A stretch of DNA of 64,000 nucleotides. Source: Halodesulfovibrio aestuarii DSM 17919 = ATCC 29578 (GTDB lineage: Bacteria; Desulfobacterota; Desulfovibrionia; Desulfovibrionales; Desulfovibrionaceae). Position 1 is the first letter of the stretch. Every line of letters begins with the position of its first letter. A model generated the notes under the pieces. The model was not told where the DNA came from. It saw nothing but the letters and a program-made list of their open reading frames with translations, and did no database searches. The stretch spans positions 310,001-374,000 of the forward strand of contig NZ_ARQF01000021.1 in the NCBI RefSeq assembly GCF_000384815.1, given 5' to 3'. Position numbers and translations under genes: made by a program. Positions 45,146-52,760 of this stretch are shown here, piece by piece.

Positions 45146-45339
45146 TTTTTTTCCTTTTAGGTTGGGGCTGGTTTATTCAGATCATACCGTATTCTTGTCA
45201 GTGTGCACTGCATATAGATGTTGTTCGATGATAAGCAGCCGAGGGAAGTTTGATACAACTAATTTTATTGGTCGTATTTCTAGAAGGAGCTAAAATTGTT
45301 GAAGGCTGGTATCTGGTGGGGTAGTTTTGTTTTAAATTG

Positions 45340-45440
45340 TATAATTACATAGACATAGGGCAAGAAGAAACAGATGCCAGCAGCCACGAGTTCGATCCTT
45401 AAACTGGAAATCGAATTGGCAATTTGTTTTTCTTCTTAGC
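45340..45440 (+). ncRNA. Candidate structured small RNA or leader
   Basis: TATAAT (45340-45345) is followed by an extended imperfect hairpin, 45362-45437. Outer arms AAGAAGAAACA pair with TGTTTTTCTTCTT, then TGCCA with TGGCA, then TTCGAT with ATCGAA. It ends in T-rich sequence. It could be a free RNA or the leader of the acetyltransferase gene 84 bases downstream. No known family was recognised. Confidence 0.4.
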
Positions 45441-45523
45441 TTTCACAACCTTTTCGAGTAGGCATTTTCGGTACAGTCTGGTTGTGTTAAGTGCTTGCCG
45501 TAATCTGATATCAAGGTGGAAAA

Positions 45524-45967
45524 ATGAATATTACACATGGAACAAAACATGATTACGAAGTTATTATTAATGTCTGGGAAGCTTCAGTAAGAGCGACCCA
45601 TGCTTTTGTGCGAGAAGAGTATCTTCAGGAACTGAGGGTGCTGATATTAGATTCTGCTCTGCCTGTCGTTGATATTTATCTGATTAAAGATGAAATAGGC
45701 AATGTTATGGGATTCATGGGAATTTCTGGTGAAATGTTAGAAATGCTGTTTGTTGCTCCTGAACACTTCCGCAAAGGACTTGGCAAAGCTTTAGCTACAT
45801 ACGCTGTTGAAGAGTGTGGTGTTACTAAGGTTGATGTGAATGAGCAGAATCCAGAGGCACACAAATTTTATCTTGCTCAGGGATTTAAGGTTGTAAGACG
45901 GTCGGCTACAGATGGCATGGGTAAACCTTATCCAATACTTCATATGGAGCTAGATAAGGTTTGCTAA
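45524..45967 (+). CDS. GNAT-family N-acetyltransferase
   Basis: The 147-residue protein has the GNAT fold. The acetyl-CoA loop is EHFRKGLGKALATYAVEE (R/Q-x-x-G-x-G/A near residue 87), and AHKFYLAQGFKVV is the typical C-terminal strand-helix. The substrate is unknown; it could be a small molecule, an amine or a protein N-terminus. The ATG has AAGGTGGA. The upstream region has a structured segment. The convergent tmRNA gene follows, separated by a terminator. Confidence 0.88.
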   Translation: MNITHGTKHDYEVIINVWEASVRATHAFVREEYLQELRVLILDSALPVVDIYLIKDEIGNVMGFMGISGEMLEMLFVAPEHFRKGLGKALATYAVEECGVTKVDVNEQNPEAHKFYLAQGFKVVRRSATDGMGKPYPILHMELDKVC

Positions 45968-46000
45968 CAATGCTTAAGCCAAAAGGGTAGAAAGATAGAA

Positions 46001-46040
46001 ACAAAAAAAGCTCTAATCCTTTGAAAGGATTAGAGCTTTG
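46001..46040 (-). terminator. Intrinsic terminator of tmRNA
   Basis: A long perfect stem around 46007-46039 (AAAGCTCTAATCC with its complement) is flanked by an A-run that becomes seven T on the minus strand. The + strand side has only a short T-tract. Confidence 0.93.
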
Positions 46041-46048
46041 TTACCTCA

Positions 46049-46408
46049 TGGTGGAGGCGGCGAGAATCGAACTCGCGTCCGAGAATGGTCCACTCGAAGC
46101 ATCTACAGGTTTAGTTCCGGATTAATTTATCTCACGTTACGCTTTGCCCCAGAACAGGCGACGTAAGGCCAGTTCGCTGTATAAGTTTCGCTCCAGCTGC
46201 AGCAAACGCCTACTGAAACTAGTCGGATGGTGTTTTGTCATTCTCTAAGTCTATCTGACGTCAACAAAGAGAACGTGGCGGTCAATTAAGCTGCCATTGC
46301 GTATTCGTAATCGTTTGCAATTACTTTAGTGCCGCTTTTTACGAGGCCAGCGGCGCCTCGACCTGCAACTCCGGTTTCTTCTATCCCCGTCGAAACCAGT
46401 GCGCCCCC
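46049..46408 (-). ncRNA. ssrA: Transfer-messenger RNA (tmRNA)
   Basis: The RNA is about 360 nt. The 5' end GGGGGCGCACTGGTTTCGACGGG pairs with the 3' CGCCTCC-A-CCA to form the acceptor stem of the tRNA-like domain, and the 3' part has the T-arm GTTCGATTC. The tag frame at 46286-46318 encodes ANDYEYAMAA followed by TAA; the resume codon is GCA. Between lie pseudoknot-forming segments. It rescues stalled ribosomes with SmpB and marks products for ClpXP and Lon, both encoded in this window. Confidence 0.97.
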
Positions 46409-46483
46409 AATTGGGAGTATCTGTTTGCCAGAAAAAATGGGAACTGACATCAGATGGTTTAGTATGCGTTGTAATGGTCTATT

Positions 46484-46550
46484 CTGCAAGCAGAATGCAT
46501 TTACGCAGGCGAAAGTAACTACGCTTTTTTATATTTCCCTGCAAGCAGAA
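46484..46550. repeat. Pair of direct repeats upstream of tmRNA
   Basis: CTGCAAGCAGAA occurs at 46484-46495 and again at 46539-46550, 55 bases apart; each is also a small CTGC/GCAG hairpin. They lie between the end of lpxB and the tmRNA 5' end, where the tmRNA promoter should be. A binding-site role is speculative. Confidence 0.45.
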
Positions 46551-46632
46551 AAAGATAGTGTTTTAGTGATAGTTTTCCTTTCACACCAAATATTATAATG
46601 CGGAAAATTCACTTGTCCAGATGGCAACGCGT

Positions 46633-47748
46633 TTATTTCGATAAATCTTCGATAATAAGTTTTGCAGCACGGTTCGCAGCGCCGGGGGCACCTACTTTGG
46701 TGCGGAGTGTCTCTAGGTCTTTACGGATAGCCGCGAGTTTTCCGGGAGTGTTGAGCCATGCAAGCGCACGTTGCGCAACCACATCTCCGTTAGCATCTTC
46801 CTGCAAAAGTTCTGGAAATACTTCACGCCCCATGATGAGGTTTGGCAATCCCACGTATGGAACTTTGACGAACTTGGTTCCCAGAAAAAATGTCAGTTTG
46901 GAAAGCTGGTAGGTAATTAATGTCGGCGTGCCGACAAGGGCGGACTCCAGCGTTACGGTACCGGATGCCGCAATGAGCATGGTACAGCCGCGCATGAATT
47001 CGTATCTGTTTTCTGGGCTGTGAATTGTGAGAGGGACCGAGCATGTCCATAGGGCTCGTAGTTGGTCCTGCGAAATCCCCGGAGCTTGGATGCAGTGGAA
47101 CTCCAGTTCGGGATTTGTTTTTGCCATAATTGAAGCAGCAAGTGCAAATTGAGGCATGAGTGCTTCAATTTCTTTTTTGCGGCTTCCTGGCAAAATACCA
47201 ATGCGGTTTTTTTTGGGCTGAATATGGTCAATGGAAGGCCAATTAATTACATCAACAAGCGGGTTTCCAATGTAATCGATGTCCATGTTGAACTGCTTAT
47301 AGAACTCAACTTCAAACGGTAGAATAGAAAAAAGACGGGTCACGTGCTTGGCAATAAACTTGGCTCTGCCTGTACGCCACGCCCAGAGTTTAGGGGATAT
47401 GTAGTAGTAGACAGGTATACCAAGGTTATAAGCATATTTTGCTACACGGAAGTTGAACTCCGGTGCATCAATAAGAATGACTGCATCTGGGCGACGTCGC
47501 GTAAGTTCATTTTTGATCTGCTTCAGCATCTTGAAAATTTCGAACAGGTTACCAAGAACTTCCGTGAAGCCCATGACGGAAAGATCTTCGACACGCAGGA
47601 CTGTATCAAGACCTTTGAAACGCATTTCCGGTCCGCCCATTCCACAGAACGTGGTGGCTGGTGCGATGGAAGAAATGGCTTCCATGAGTTTTCCACCATG
47701 TAGATCTCCGGAGGTTTCTCCGGCGTTGATCCATATATTTTTACCCAT
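46633..47748 (-). CDS. lpxB: Lipid-A-disaccharide synthase
   Basis: LpxB joins UDP-2,3-diacylglucosamine and lipid X in lipid A assembly at the inner membrane. The 371-residue protein has the N-terminal INAGETSGDLHGG, then GMGGPEM, VLIDAPEFNFRVAK and LPGSRKKEIEALMP, and the C-terminal nucleotide-binding segment AASGTVTLESALVGTP. A TTG one codon upstream is possible, but ATG 47748 is chosen (AAGGA site). It lies 12 bases downstream of the nucleoside-recognition gene, so they are co-transcribed. It confirms a lipopolysaccharide-bearing envelope. Confidence 0.96.
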   Translation of the reverse strand: MGKNIWINAGETSGDLHGGKLMEAISSIAPATTFCGMGGPEMRFKGLDTVLRVEDLSVMGFTEVLGNLFEIFKMLKQIKNELTRRRPDAVILIDAPEFNFRVAKYAYNLGIPVYYYISPKLWAWRTGRAKFIAKHVTRLFSILPFEVEFYKQFNMDIDYIGNPLVDVINWPSIDHIQPKKNRIGILPGSRKKEIEALMPQFALAASIMAKTNPELEFHCIQAPGISQDQLRALWTCSVPLTIHSPENRYEFMRGCTMLIAASGTVTLESALVGTPTLITYQLSKLTFFLGTKFVKVPYVGLPNLIMGREVFPELLQEDANGDVVAQRALAWLNTPGKLAAIRKDLETLRTKVGAPGAANRAAKLIIEDLSK

Positions 47749-47760
47749 CAAAAATCCTTG

Positions 47761-48708
47761 TTAATCCAAATCGTTGACTGCTATGGCTGGCTCGTTTGAG
47801 TAAAAGCGCATCATGACTCCAACAAAAATTATTGCAAAAAGAAGGCGAGTCCAGAGAGTGCCGCTGATATGTGCACCAATAAGCATCATTAATAATGTGT
47901 CTTCAATTAGTGCGTGAGCGAGCCCCATAAGTGTTAATGATGCAAAGACATCACGCTTGGATAATGATCCTGATTTTATTTCATGAATAATCAAACCGCT
48001 ACCATATGTAATACCTAAGGATAGACCTAGTACGGTAAGGGTTGCAGCGTCTTTGCCTATGCCGATGGCTTGAAGAATTGGCCTGAGCAGCTCGTTAAGT
48101 TTTTCTGTTATGCCATAATATGTGAGTAAACGCATTAAGGCAAAAAGGGCAAGGATGATAACGAAAATGTATGCAAGGTTATTAGCTTCGTTCAAAGCCC
48201 ATGGGATAAGGCCGGGTTCAGGCAGTTGGGGTTCCAGAAGGATTTTGCTTGGTTCTGCAAAGATGCCTGTTTTTGAAAAAACAAGATGCATAAAAAAGCC
48301 GACAAAAAATGCTGAGAGTATGCGGACAATGAGTTGGCCCATCATGGAGATACCACATTTTTGTGCAACCTTGCATTCAACGGGGAGAGAGTGAGCAATG
48401 AGCATCATGGTCGCGAGCGTTGTTATTTGAGCAACACTAAGCGGTGCCATTGTCGGAACCATTGAGATATAAACGATTAATCCACTGTATAGATTGACGA
48501 TCATTGACGTCGCCCAAACCAGCCCCATTTCTGCAGGAAGTCCTGCAATACCCATAATAGGTTTAAGTGGTACTGCTAAATATTGGATAAGATCCAGTTC
48601 CTGAAGCAACTTAACGATAATGATGACAGGAATCATCACTTTGTATAGATCGAAGCTGGCGGAGGCCGCATCTTTTATGAGTGTCTTACATGCATTAACG
48701 AGCTTCAC
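47761..48708 (-). CDS. Nucleoside-recognition (Gate) domain membrane protein
   Basis: The 315-residue protein has about eight hydrophobic helices and two Gate-like halves. The N-terminal half has GLPAEMGLVWATSMIVNLYSGLIVY and the C-terminal half IGKDAATLTVLGLSLGITYGSGLIIHEIKSG. This domain occurs in spore maturation proteins and nucleoside transporters; in a non-sporing organism the role is unknown. It starts with GTG (AAGGA site 8 bases upstream) and precedes lpxB in an operon. Confidence 0.85.
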   Translation of the reverse strand: MKLVNACKTLIKDAASASFDLYKVMIPVIIIVKLLQELDLIQYLAVPLKPIMGIAGLPAEMGLVWATSMIVNLYSGLIVYISMVPTMAPLSVAQITTLATMMLIAHSLPVECKVAQKCGISMMGQLIVRILSAFFVGFFMHLVFSKTGIFAEPSKILLEPQLPEPGLIPWALNEANNLAYIFVIILALFALMRLLTYYGITEKLNELLRPILQAIGIGKDAATLTVLGLSLGITYGSGLIIHEIKSGSLSKRDVFASLTLMGLAHALIEDTLLMMLIGAHISGTLWTRLLFAIIFVGVMMRFYSNEPAIAVNDLD

Positions 48709-49031
48709 AGACGTATCCTTTCAACTGTTCAGTGATGTGGTGAGTTTCTTTTTTGATTGATAAAAAGAGGGAGGTTGCGTTTTGTTACTAGCCCATGTTT
48801 GAAAAATAGAATGCTCTGGTAACGTATTTTATGGCAGCGACGCTCTTTCTCTAATATTAATCAGGCCATATGTTATGATTCGGTGTTGAGCAGTATGTAA
48901 TTACTGAGTGAGTAAATACTCTTATGGTAATGCGTCAAGAGAGAATCAAACAAAGAGAAGAAGCTACTATACTGCCGAGTTGGTATGGTGGCTTGTAGAA
49001 AAGTTGCGTGAGTGGCCGGATAGAATAAGTA
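48709..49031. other. 323-base intergenic stretch without a gene
   Basis: AT-rich divergent upstream of the Gate-domain gene and downstream of rfbB. No credible ORF or strong hairpin was found apart from the stem-loop at 49032. Confidence 0.45.
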
Positions 49032-49069
49032 CGCCACTGAAATTGTGCAAATGCTCATTTTCAGTGGCG
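49032..49069. other. Perfect 11-bp stem-loop downstream of rfbB
   Basis: CGCCACTGAAA (49032-49042) and TTTCAGTGGCG (49059-49069) enclose a 16-base loop. Neither strand has a clear T-tract, so it may be a partial terminator or mRNA-end structure for rfbB, whose stop is 28 bases away. Confidence 0.65.
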
Positions 49070-49096
49070 GTTAGATACTAGGATGTAAGATGGAGT

Positions 49097-50119
49097 CTAA
49101 CTATTTCCATACCATTTTTTCATAAATTCAAGGTAGGCACCTGACTGGACATCTTTTAGCCAGTCAGTATTTTTTTTGTACCAGTTCAGAGTTTCTTTAA
49201 TTCCGCGTTCAAAGGAGTACTCTGGTTCATATCCAAGTTCTTTCTGGGCAAGAGAGTAATTCATTGCGTATCTACGGTCATGCCCCGGGCGGTCTTGTAC
49301 AAACGTGATTAAGTCTTCTGATTTGTCAAGATCATGTAAAATAGTGCGGATAACTTCAAGGTTGGTACGTTCTGCATTACCGCCAAAGTTGTATGCTTTA
49401 CCGGCTTTCCCTTTCATCAACGTCAGATGCACTCCTTTGCAGTGGTCAGATACGTGGATCCAGTCACGGATATTCATGCCGGTTCCATATACAGGTAATG
49501 GTTTATCGGCAGATGCAAGTGTGAAGATCAAAGGAATGAGCTTTTCAGGGAATTGGTATGGTCCGTAGTTATTGGAACAACGGGTGATGGAAACGTTATA
49601 GCCGTAGGTGCGGTAAAATGCGTATGCAAGCATATCCGCGGAAGCTTTAGACGCAGAGTACGGGCTACTTGGATGAAGTGGCGTTTCTTCCGTAAATGCC
49701 GGATCATCAAGAGATAGATCTCCGTAAACTTCATCAGTGGAAACATGCACAAAACGTTCAATCTTTGCATTGCGGGCCGCTGTAAGCAAGACTTGTGTGC
49801 CCATAACATTAGTAGTGATGAACGGTGACGGATCGTTAATGGAACGGTCAACATGCGATTCAGCTGCGAAGTTAACAACAGCATCGATGTCGTATTTTTC
49901 GAAGATGGAATTTACTGCGTCGGCATTCGCTATGTCAGCGTGTTCGAAAAAGTAACGTGTTCCACCGTATTTTTTTTCAATGGCCTGTAAGTTTAAAAGG
50001 TTACCCGCGTAGGTGAGCTTGTCTATATTGATGACTGTAATGTCGCTGAATGTATTGAAAATATAGTGGATATAGTTTGAGCCGATAAAACCGCAACCAC
50101 CCGTAACGAGTAAATTCAT
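49097..50119 (-). CDS. rfbB: dTDP-glucose 4,6-dehydratase
   Basis: RfbB makes dTDP-4-keto-6-deoxyglucose, a precursor of rhamnose and other deoxysugars in surface glycans. The 340-residue SDR protein has the NAD loop VTGGCGFIGSNY, HVDRSI, STDEVYGDL, the catalytic YSASKAS and NNYGPYQFPEK. The frame extends 50 codons upstream without features; the ATG at 50119 has a GAGG site and the normal N-terminus. The other dTDP-rhamnose genes (rfbA, C, D) are not adjacent, so this copy is unlinked from them. Confidence 0.96.
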   Translation of the reverse strand: MNLLVTGGCGFIGSNYIHYIFNTFSDITVINIDKLTYAGNLLNLQAIEKKYGGTRYFFEHADIANADAVNSIFEKYDIDAVVNFAAESHVDRSINDPSPFITTNVMGTQVLLTAARNAKIERFVHVSTDEVYGDLSLDDPAFTEETPLHPSSPYSASKASADMLAYAFYRTYGYNVSITRCSNNYGPYQFPEKLIPLIFTLASADKPLPVYGTGMNIRDWIHVSDHCKGVHLTLMKGKAGKAYNFGGNAERTNLEVIRTILHDLDKSEDLITFVQDRPGHDRRYAMNYSLAQKELGYEPEYSFERGIKETLNWYKKNTDWLKDVQSGAYLEFMKKWYGNS

Positions 50120-50476
50120 AAGAAGACCTCTAGAAAGAAAAATTTGTGCTGTTGTAACGGTAGATAGAAACAAGGTCAAACAGGAAGGGCTGGGGTAAAA
50201 AATAGTAAAATATTCAGCAGATAATATGTTATTGTTCTTTGTGTTGTATAATAACAAATGTGACAGCATTCGATTTTAGAAGGAGTGTAACACATTTTGT
50301 ATAGTACTCACAGAGTTGAAGAAGGAGTAATTAGGGATAACCTTGCTAATTTTGCATAGATTAGCTAATTTATTTTGTTCAAATTTACTGATTTCACTTC
50401 GTGCAGCTAGCTTCTGACAACGGCTTCCGGCTTTCATGCCCTCTATTCACCACCAGACTTATTCCAGCGTGTGTAT
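50120..50476. other. Divergent intergenic region between rfbB and cbiK
   Basis: 357 bases, AT-rich, without a credible ORF. It has a 7-bp inverted repeat TGTTATT / AATAACA (50227-50233 and 50250-50256) and a pair of GCTAATTT repeats near 50345-50375. It should hold both promoters. Confidence 0.45.
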
Positions 50477-51259
50477 ATGAAGAAAGGTATTTTACTTGTA
50501 GCATTTGGCGCTAATAATTTGCAGGCCCATCAAACGCTCAGGCTTCTTGATGAGCGGGTGCGTATGCGTTTTGATGGAGTGAACGTGCGATTAGCGTTTA
50601 CTTCTGAACTTATTCGTGACCGTCTTGCTGCACAGCGTGTCAAACGCGATTCTGTTGTTAAGGCGCTGGAAAAAATGGCTTTTGAAAAATATACGCATAT
50701 TGCTGTGCAATCTTTGCATATTATTCCCGGAGTAGAGTATGAGGATCTATGTGCTCATGCACAGGCTCTTGTAACTTCGGGGCGTTTGCAGAACGTACGT
50801 GTCGGGGCGCCGTTATTGGATTCAGCAGAAGATATTGCGCAGGTCGTTTCGGCAATTGTCCGGCATATTCCTCCCGGCCGCAACTCAGAGGAAGCAGTGG
50901 TTTTCATGGGGCATGGATCATCTCATGAAGGTGATAGTTGTTATGATGCTGTATACCAAAAGCTGCAAGAAGTTGATCCGAATATTTTTCTTGGCACGAT
51001 GGACGGTAATCACACGCTTGAACATATTTTGCCGGAACTTCTAAAGAGAGAGACTAAGCACGTCTGGCTGATGCCGTTTTTATCTGTGGTGGGGCGCCAT
51101 GCCCGGAATGACATGGCAGGTAGCGATGCCGGTTCCTGGAAATCGCAGATCGAAGCAGCTGGCTTACGCTGCACACCTATGGTGCTCGGTCTTGCTGAGT
51201 ATTCCGGTTTTGTAGATATTTGGTTGGATCATTTGGATGCTACGTTGAAGCTTTTGTAA
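50477..51259 (+). CDS. cbiK: Sirohydrochlorin cobaltochelatase, CbiK type
   Basis: CbiK inserts cobalt (or iron) into sirohydrochlorin for B12 or siroheme/heme d1-like pathways. The 260-residue protein has the N-terminal KKGILLVAFG, FMGHGSSHEGD and the metal-site segment LMPFLSVVGRHARNDMAG. It has no signal peptide, so it is the cytoplasmic form known in Desulfovibrio rather than the periplasmic one. The ATG at 50477 is preferred over a GTG two codons upstream. No clear ribosome-binding site is seen. An FlgP-like gene follows after 24 bases, perhaps by read-through. Confidence 0.92.
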   Translation: MKKGILLVAFGANNLQAHQTLRLLDERVRMRFDGVNVRLAFTSELIRDRLAAQRVKRDSVVKALEKMAFEKYTHIAVQSLHIIPGVEYEDLCAHAQALVTSGRLQNVRVGAPLLDSAEDIAQVVSAIVRHIPPGRNSEEAVVFMGHGSSHEGDSCYDAVYQKLQEVDPNIFLGTMDGNHTLEHILPELLKRETKHVWLMPFLSVVGRHARNDMAGSDAGSWKSQIEAAGLRCTPMVLGLAEYSGFVDIWLDHLDATLKLL

Positions 51260-51283
51260 TGTGGTAGTAATTGAGAGGGTGAC

Positions 51284-52570
51284 ATGGTGAGTAAAAGAAT
51301 GCTGGCAAGTGTATGTATGGCAGCATTGTTAATAGGAACTCAGGCCGCAGCAGAAAATGCGGGGGTAGATTCTGTTGCAGATAATGTTTCAAGCACGACA
51401 GCAACATCTGCTGTTAAAATGGGAAGCACGGAAGCAACGCAGATTCAACTTATTGAGCAGGCAATACGTGAAGTGGAAGCGGAGGTTCAGCATGATAAGA
51501 AGAAGATGCATGAAGCTTCCGGTAATTCTCCCGTTACGTTGAGTAAAGAAGCTTCAACGCTTCAGTATGAGGCGCAGCAGCCTGTACAGACTGCTCGAAA
51601 TGAGCAGTCCACTGGAGGACATGTCGTTTCTGCCGTACCGCCGTTGTATCAAGGTGGAACTGAAATTTCAGCAGAAGTGCCGAACTCACCGTTATTTCCG
51701 AAAGATGATTTAGAACTGGAGAAGGTTACTCCATACGAACCTGGCTATATTCAGGAATACGAACATGGTGTAATCAATTGGCTTACAGGTACTGTGACAG
51801 CCAAGGGCGAAAGCCTTTTCTCAGGACTTGCGGTAAGTAGTCGTCAGGCACGTTTAAAAACAGTGCGTGCAGCGACCATTGAAGCTCGTAAAAATTTGCT
51901 TGAAATTTTGAGCAAAATTCCAGTGACAGAGAATGTTCGCGTACAAAATATTTTGCATGCAGATGAAGATGTTATGCAATTTGTGCGTGGGGATATGCAG
52001 AACTCGCGTATAACTTCAGCAACCTTCACTACAGATGGCGTTGCGACCGTTACCGTAAGTATTACGCTGCGCGGCATGTTCCTTGAGAAGCTTCTCGGTA
52101 ACCATGTGCTATTTCATAGAGTAAGTGACAATCCGTATTCAGCTGCCAATGCAGTTGCAGAATCTATTGAAAAAGCTGTGTTGTCTAAGTCTCAGGATGA
52201 GGCTCCAGAGGTAGACGCTGCTTTACCGACTGCATATACCGGATTACTTATTGATGCGCGAGAACTCGGGATCAGCCCTGCGATCACGTTTACTGTTGCG
52301 GATGAAGAAGGGCATATCCTGTACAGCCCTCGCGTAGTAAACCGCGATGTAGCATTAAAAAACGGTATGGTGGAATACGCAGGTACATGGGAAGAAGCTA
52401 TTGCGTCAAAGCGGACTTCCTCTAATCCGTTGGTTCTTAAGGCTGTCAGTGTTCAGGGTAAAATGCACAGTAATATTGTGATCTCTGATGAACAGGCGTT
52501 GTTGTTGAAGCAAATCAACAACGCACATAAGTTCCTCGAAGAAGGACGCGTGGTGGTGGTTTGTAAGTAG
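51284..52570 (+). CDS. Exported FlgP/LPP20-like protein
   Basis: The 428-residue protein has a signal peptide ending AAA near residue 23, without a lipobox. A low-complexity region (~25-140) is rich in Ser, Ala and Gln. An LPP20/FlgP-like domain follows at ~170-265 (LKTVRAATIEARKNLLEIL, then FVRGDMQNSRITSATFTTDGVATVTVSITLRG). The C-terminal part (~310-428) has YTGLLIDARELGISPAI and YSPRVVNRD. In Vibrio, FlgP is an outer-membrane protein acting with FlgO and FlgT. Here it has moved away from the FlgO-domain operon and lies after cbiK. The start follows GAGGGTGAC. Confidence 0.8.
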   Translation: MVSKRMLASVCMAALLIGTQAAAENAGVDSVADNVSSTTATSAVKMGSTEATQIQLIEQAIREVEAEVQHDKKKMHEASGNSPVTLSKEASTLQYEAQQPVQTARNEQSTGGHVVSAVPPLYQGGTEISAEVPNSPLFPKDDLELEKVTPYEPGYIQEYEHGVINWLTGTVTAKGESLFSGLAVSSRQARLKTVRAATIEARKNLLEILSKIPVTENVRVQNILHADEDVMQFVRGDMQNSRITSATFTTDGVATVTVSITLRGMFLEKLLGNHVLFHRVSDNPYSAANAVAESIEKAVLSKSQDEAPEVDAALPTAYTGLLIDARELGISPAITFTVADEEGHILYSPRVVNRDVALKNGMVEYAGTWEEAIASKRTSSNPLVLKAVSVQGKMHSNIVISDEQALLLKQINNAHKFLEEGRVVVVCK

Positions 52571-52599
52571 ATTGGTTGCCAGTTGTGATGTGACATTAA

Positions 52600-52690
52600 G
52601 CGAGGGAGTGTCGTGTTCATTCGCGATCGAAAGTGCGTTTCTTGTCGCGTGCAAGCAAGAAGCCGACATGCCTGTCGGAGACAAAAAAAA
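52600..52690 (+). repeat. Dispersed intergenic element, copy 3
   Basis: The stretch ends ATGCCTGTCGGAGACAAAAA, matching the tail of copy 1, and begins GAGTGTCGTGTTCATTCGCG, related to the core. It is longer than the other two, with an insertion in the middle. Read in the same frame it gives C-S-F-A ... M-P-V-G-D-K. It is followed by a terminator, like copy 2. Confidence 0.45.
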
Positions 52691-52708
52691 ATTAGAAAAA
52701 GATAGTAA

Positions 52709-52741
52709 AAAAGGGGTGAATCCATCGGATTCACCCCTTTT
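52709..52741. terminator. Strong bidirectional terminator
   Basis: A perfect 15-bp stem AAAAGGGGTGAATCC / GGATTCACCCCTTTT with a 3-base loop separates the FlgP-like gene from the convergent peptidase gene. Confidence 0.95.
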
Positions 52742-52760
52742 CATATTTATACTCAGATCG

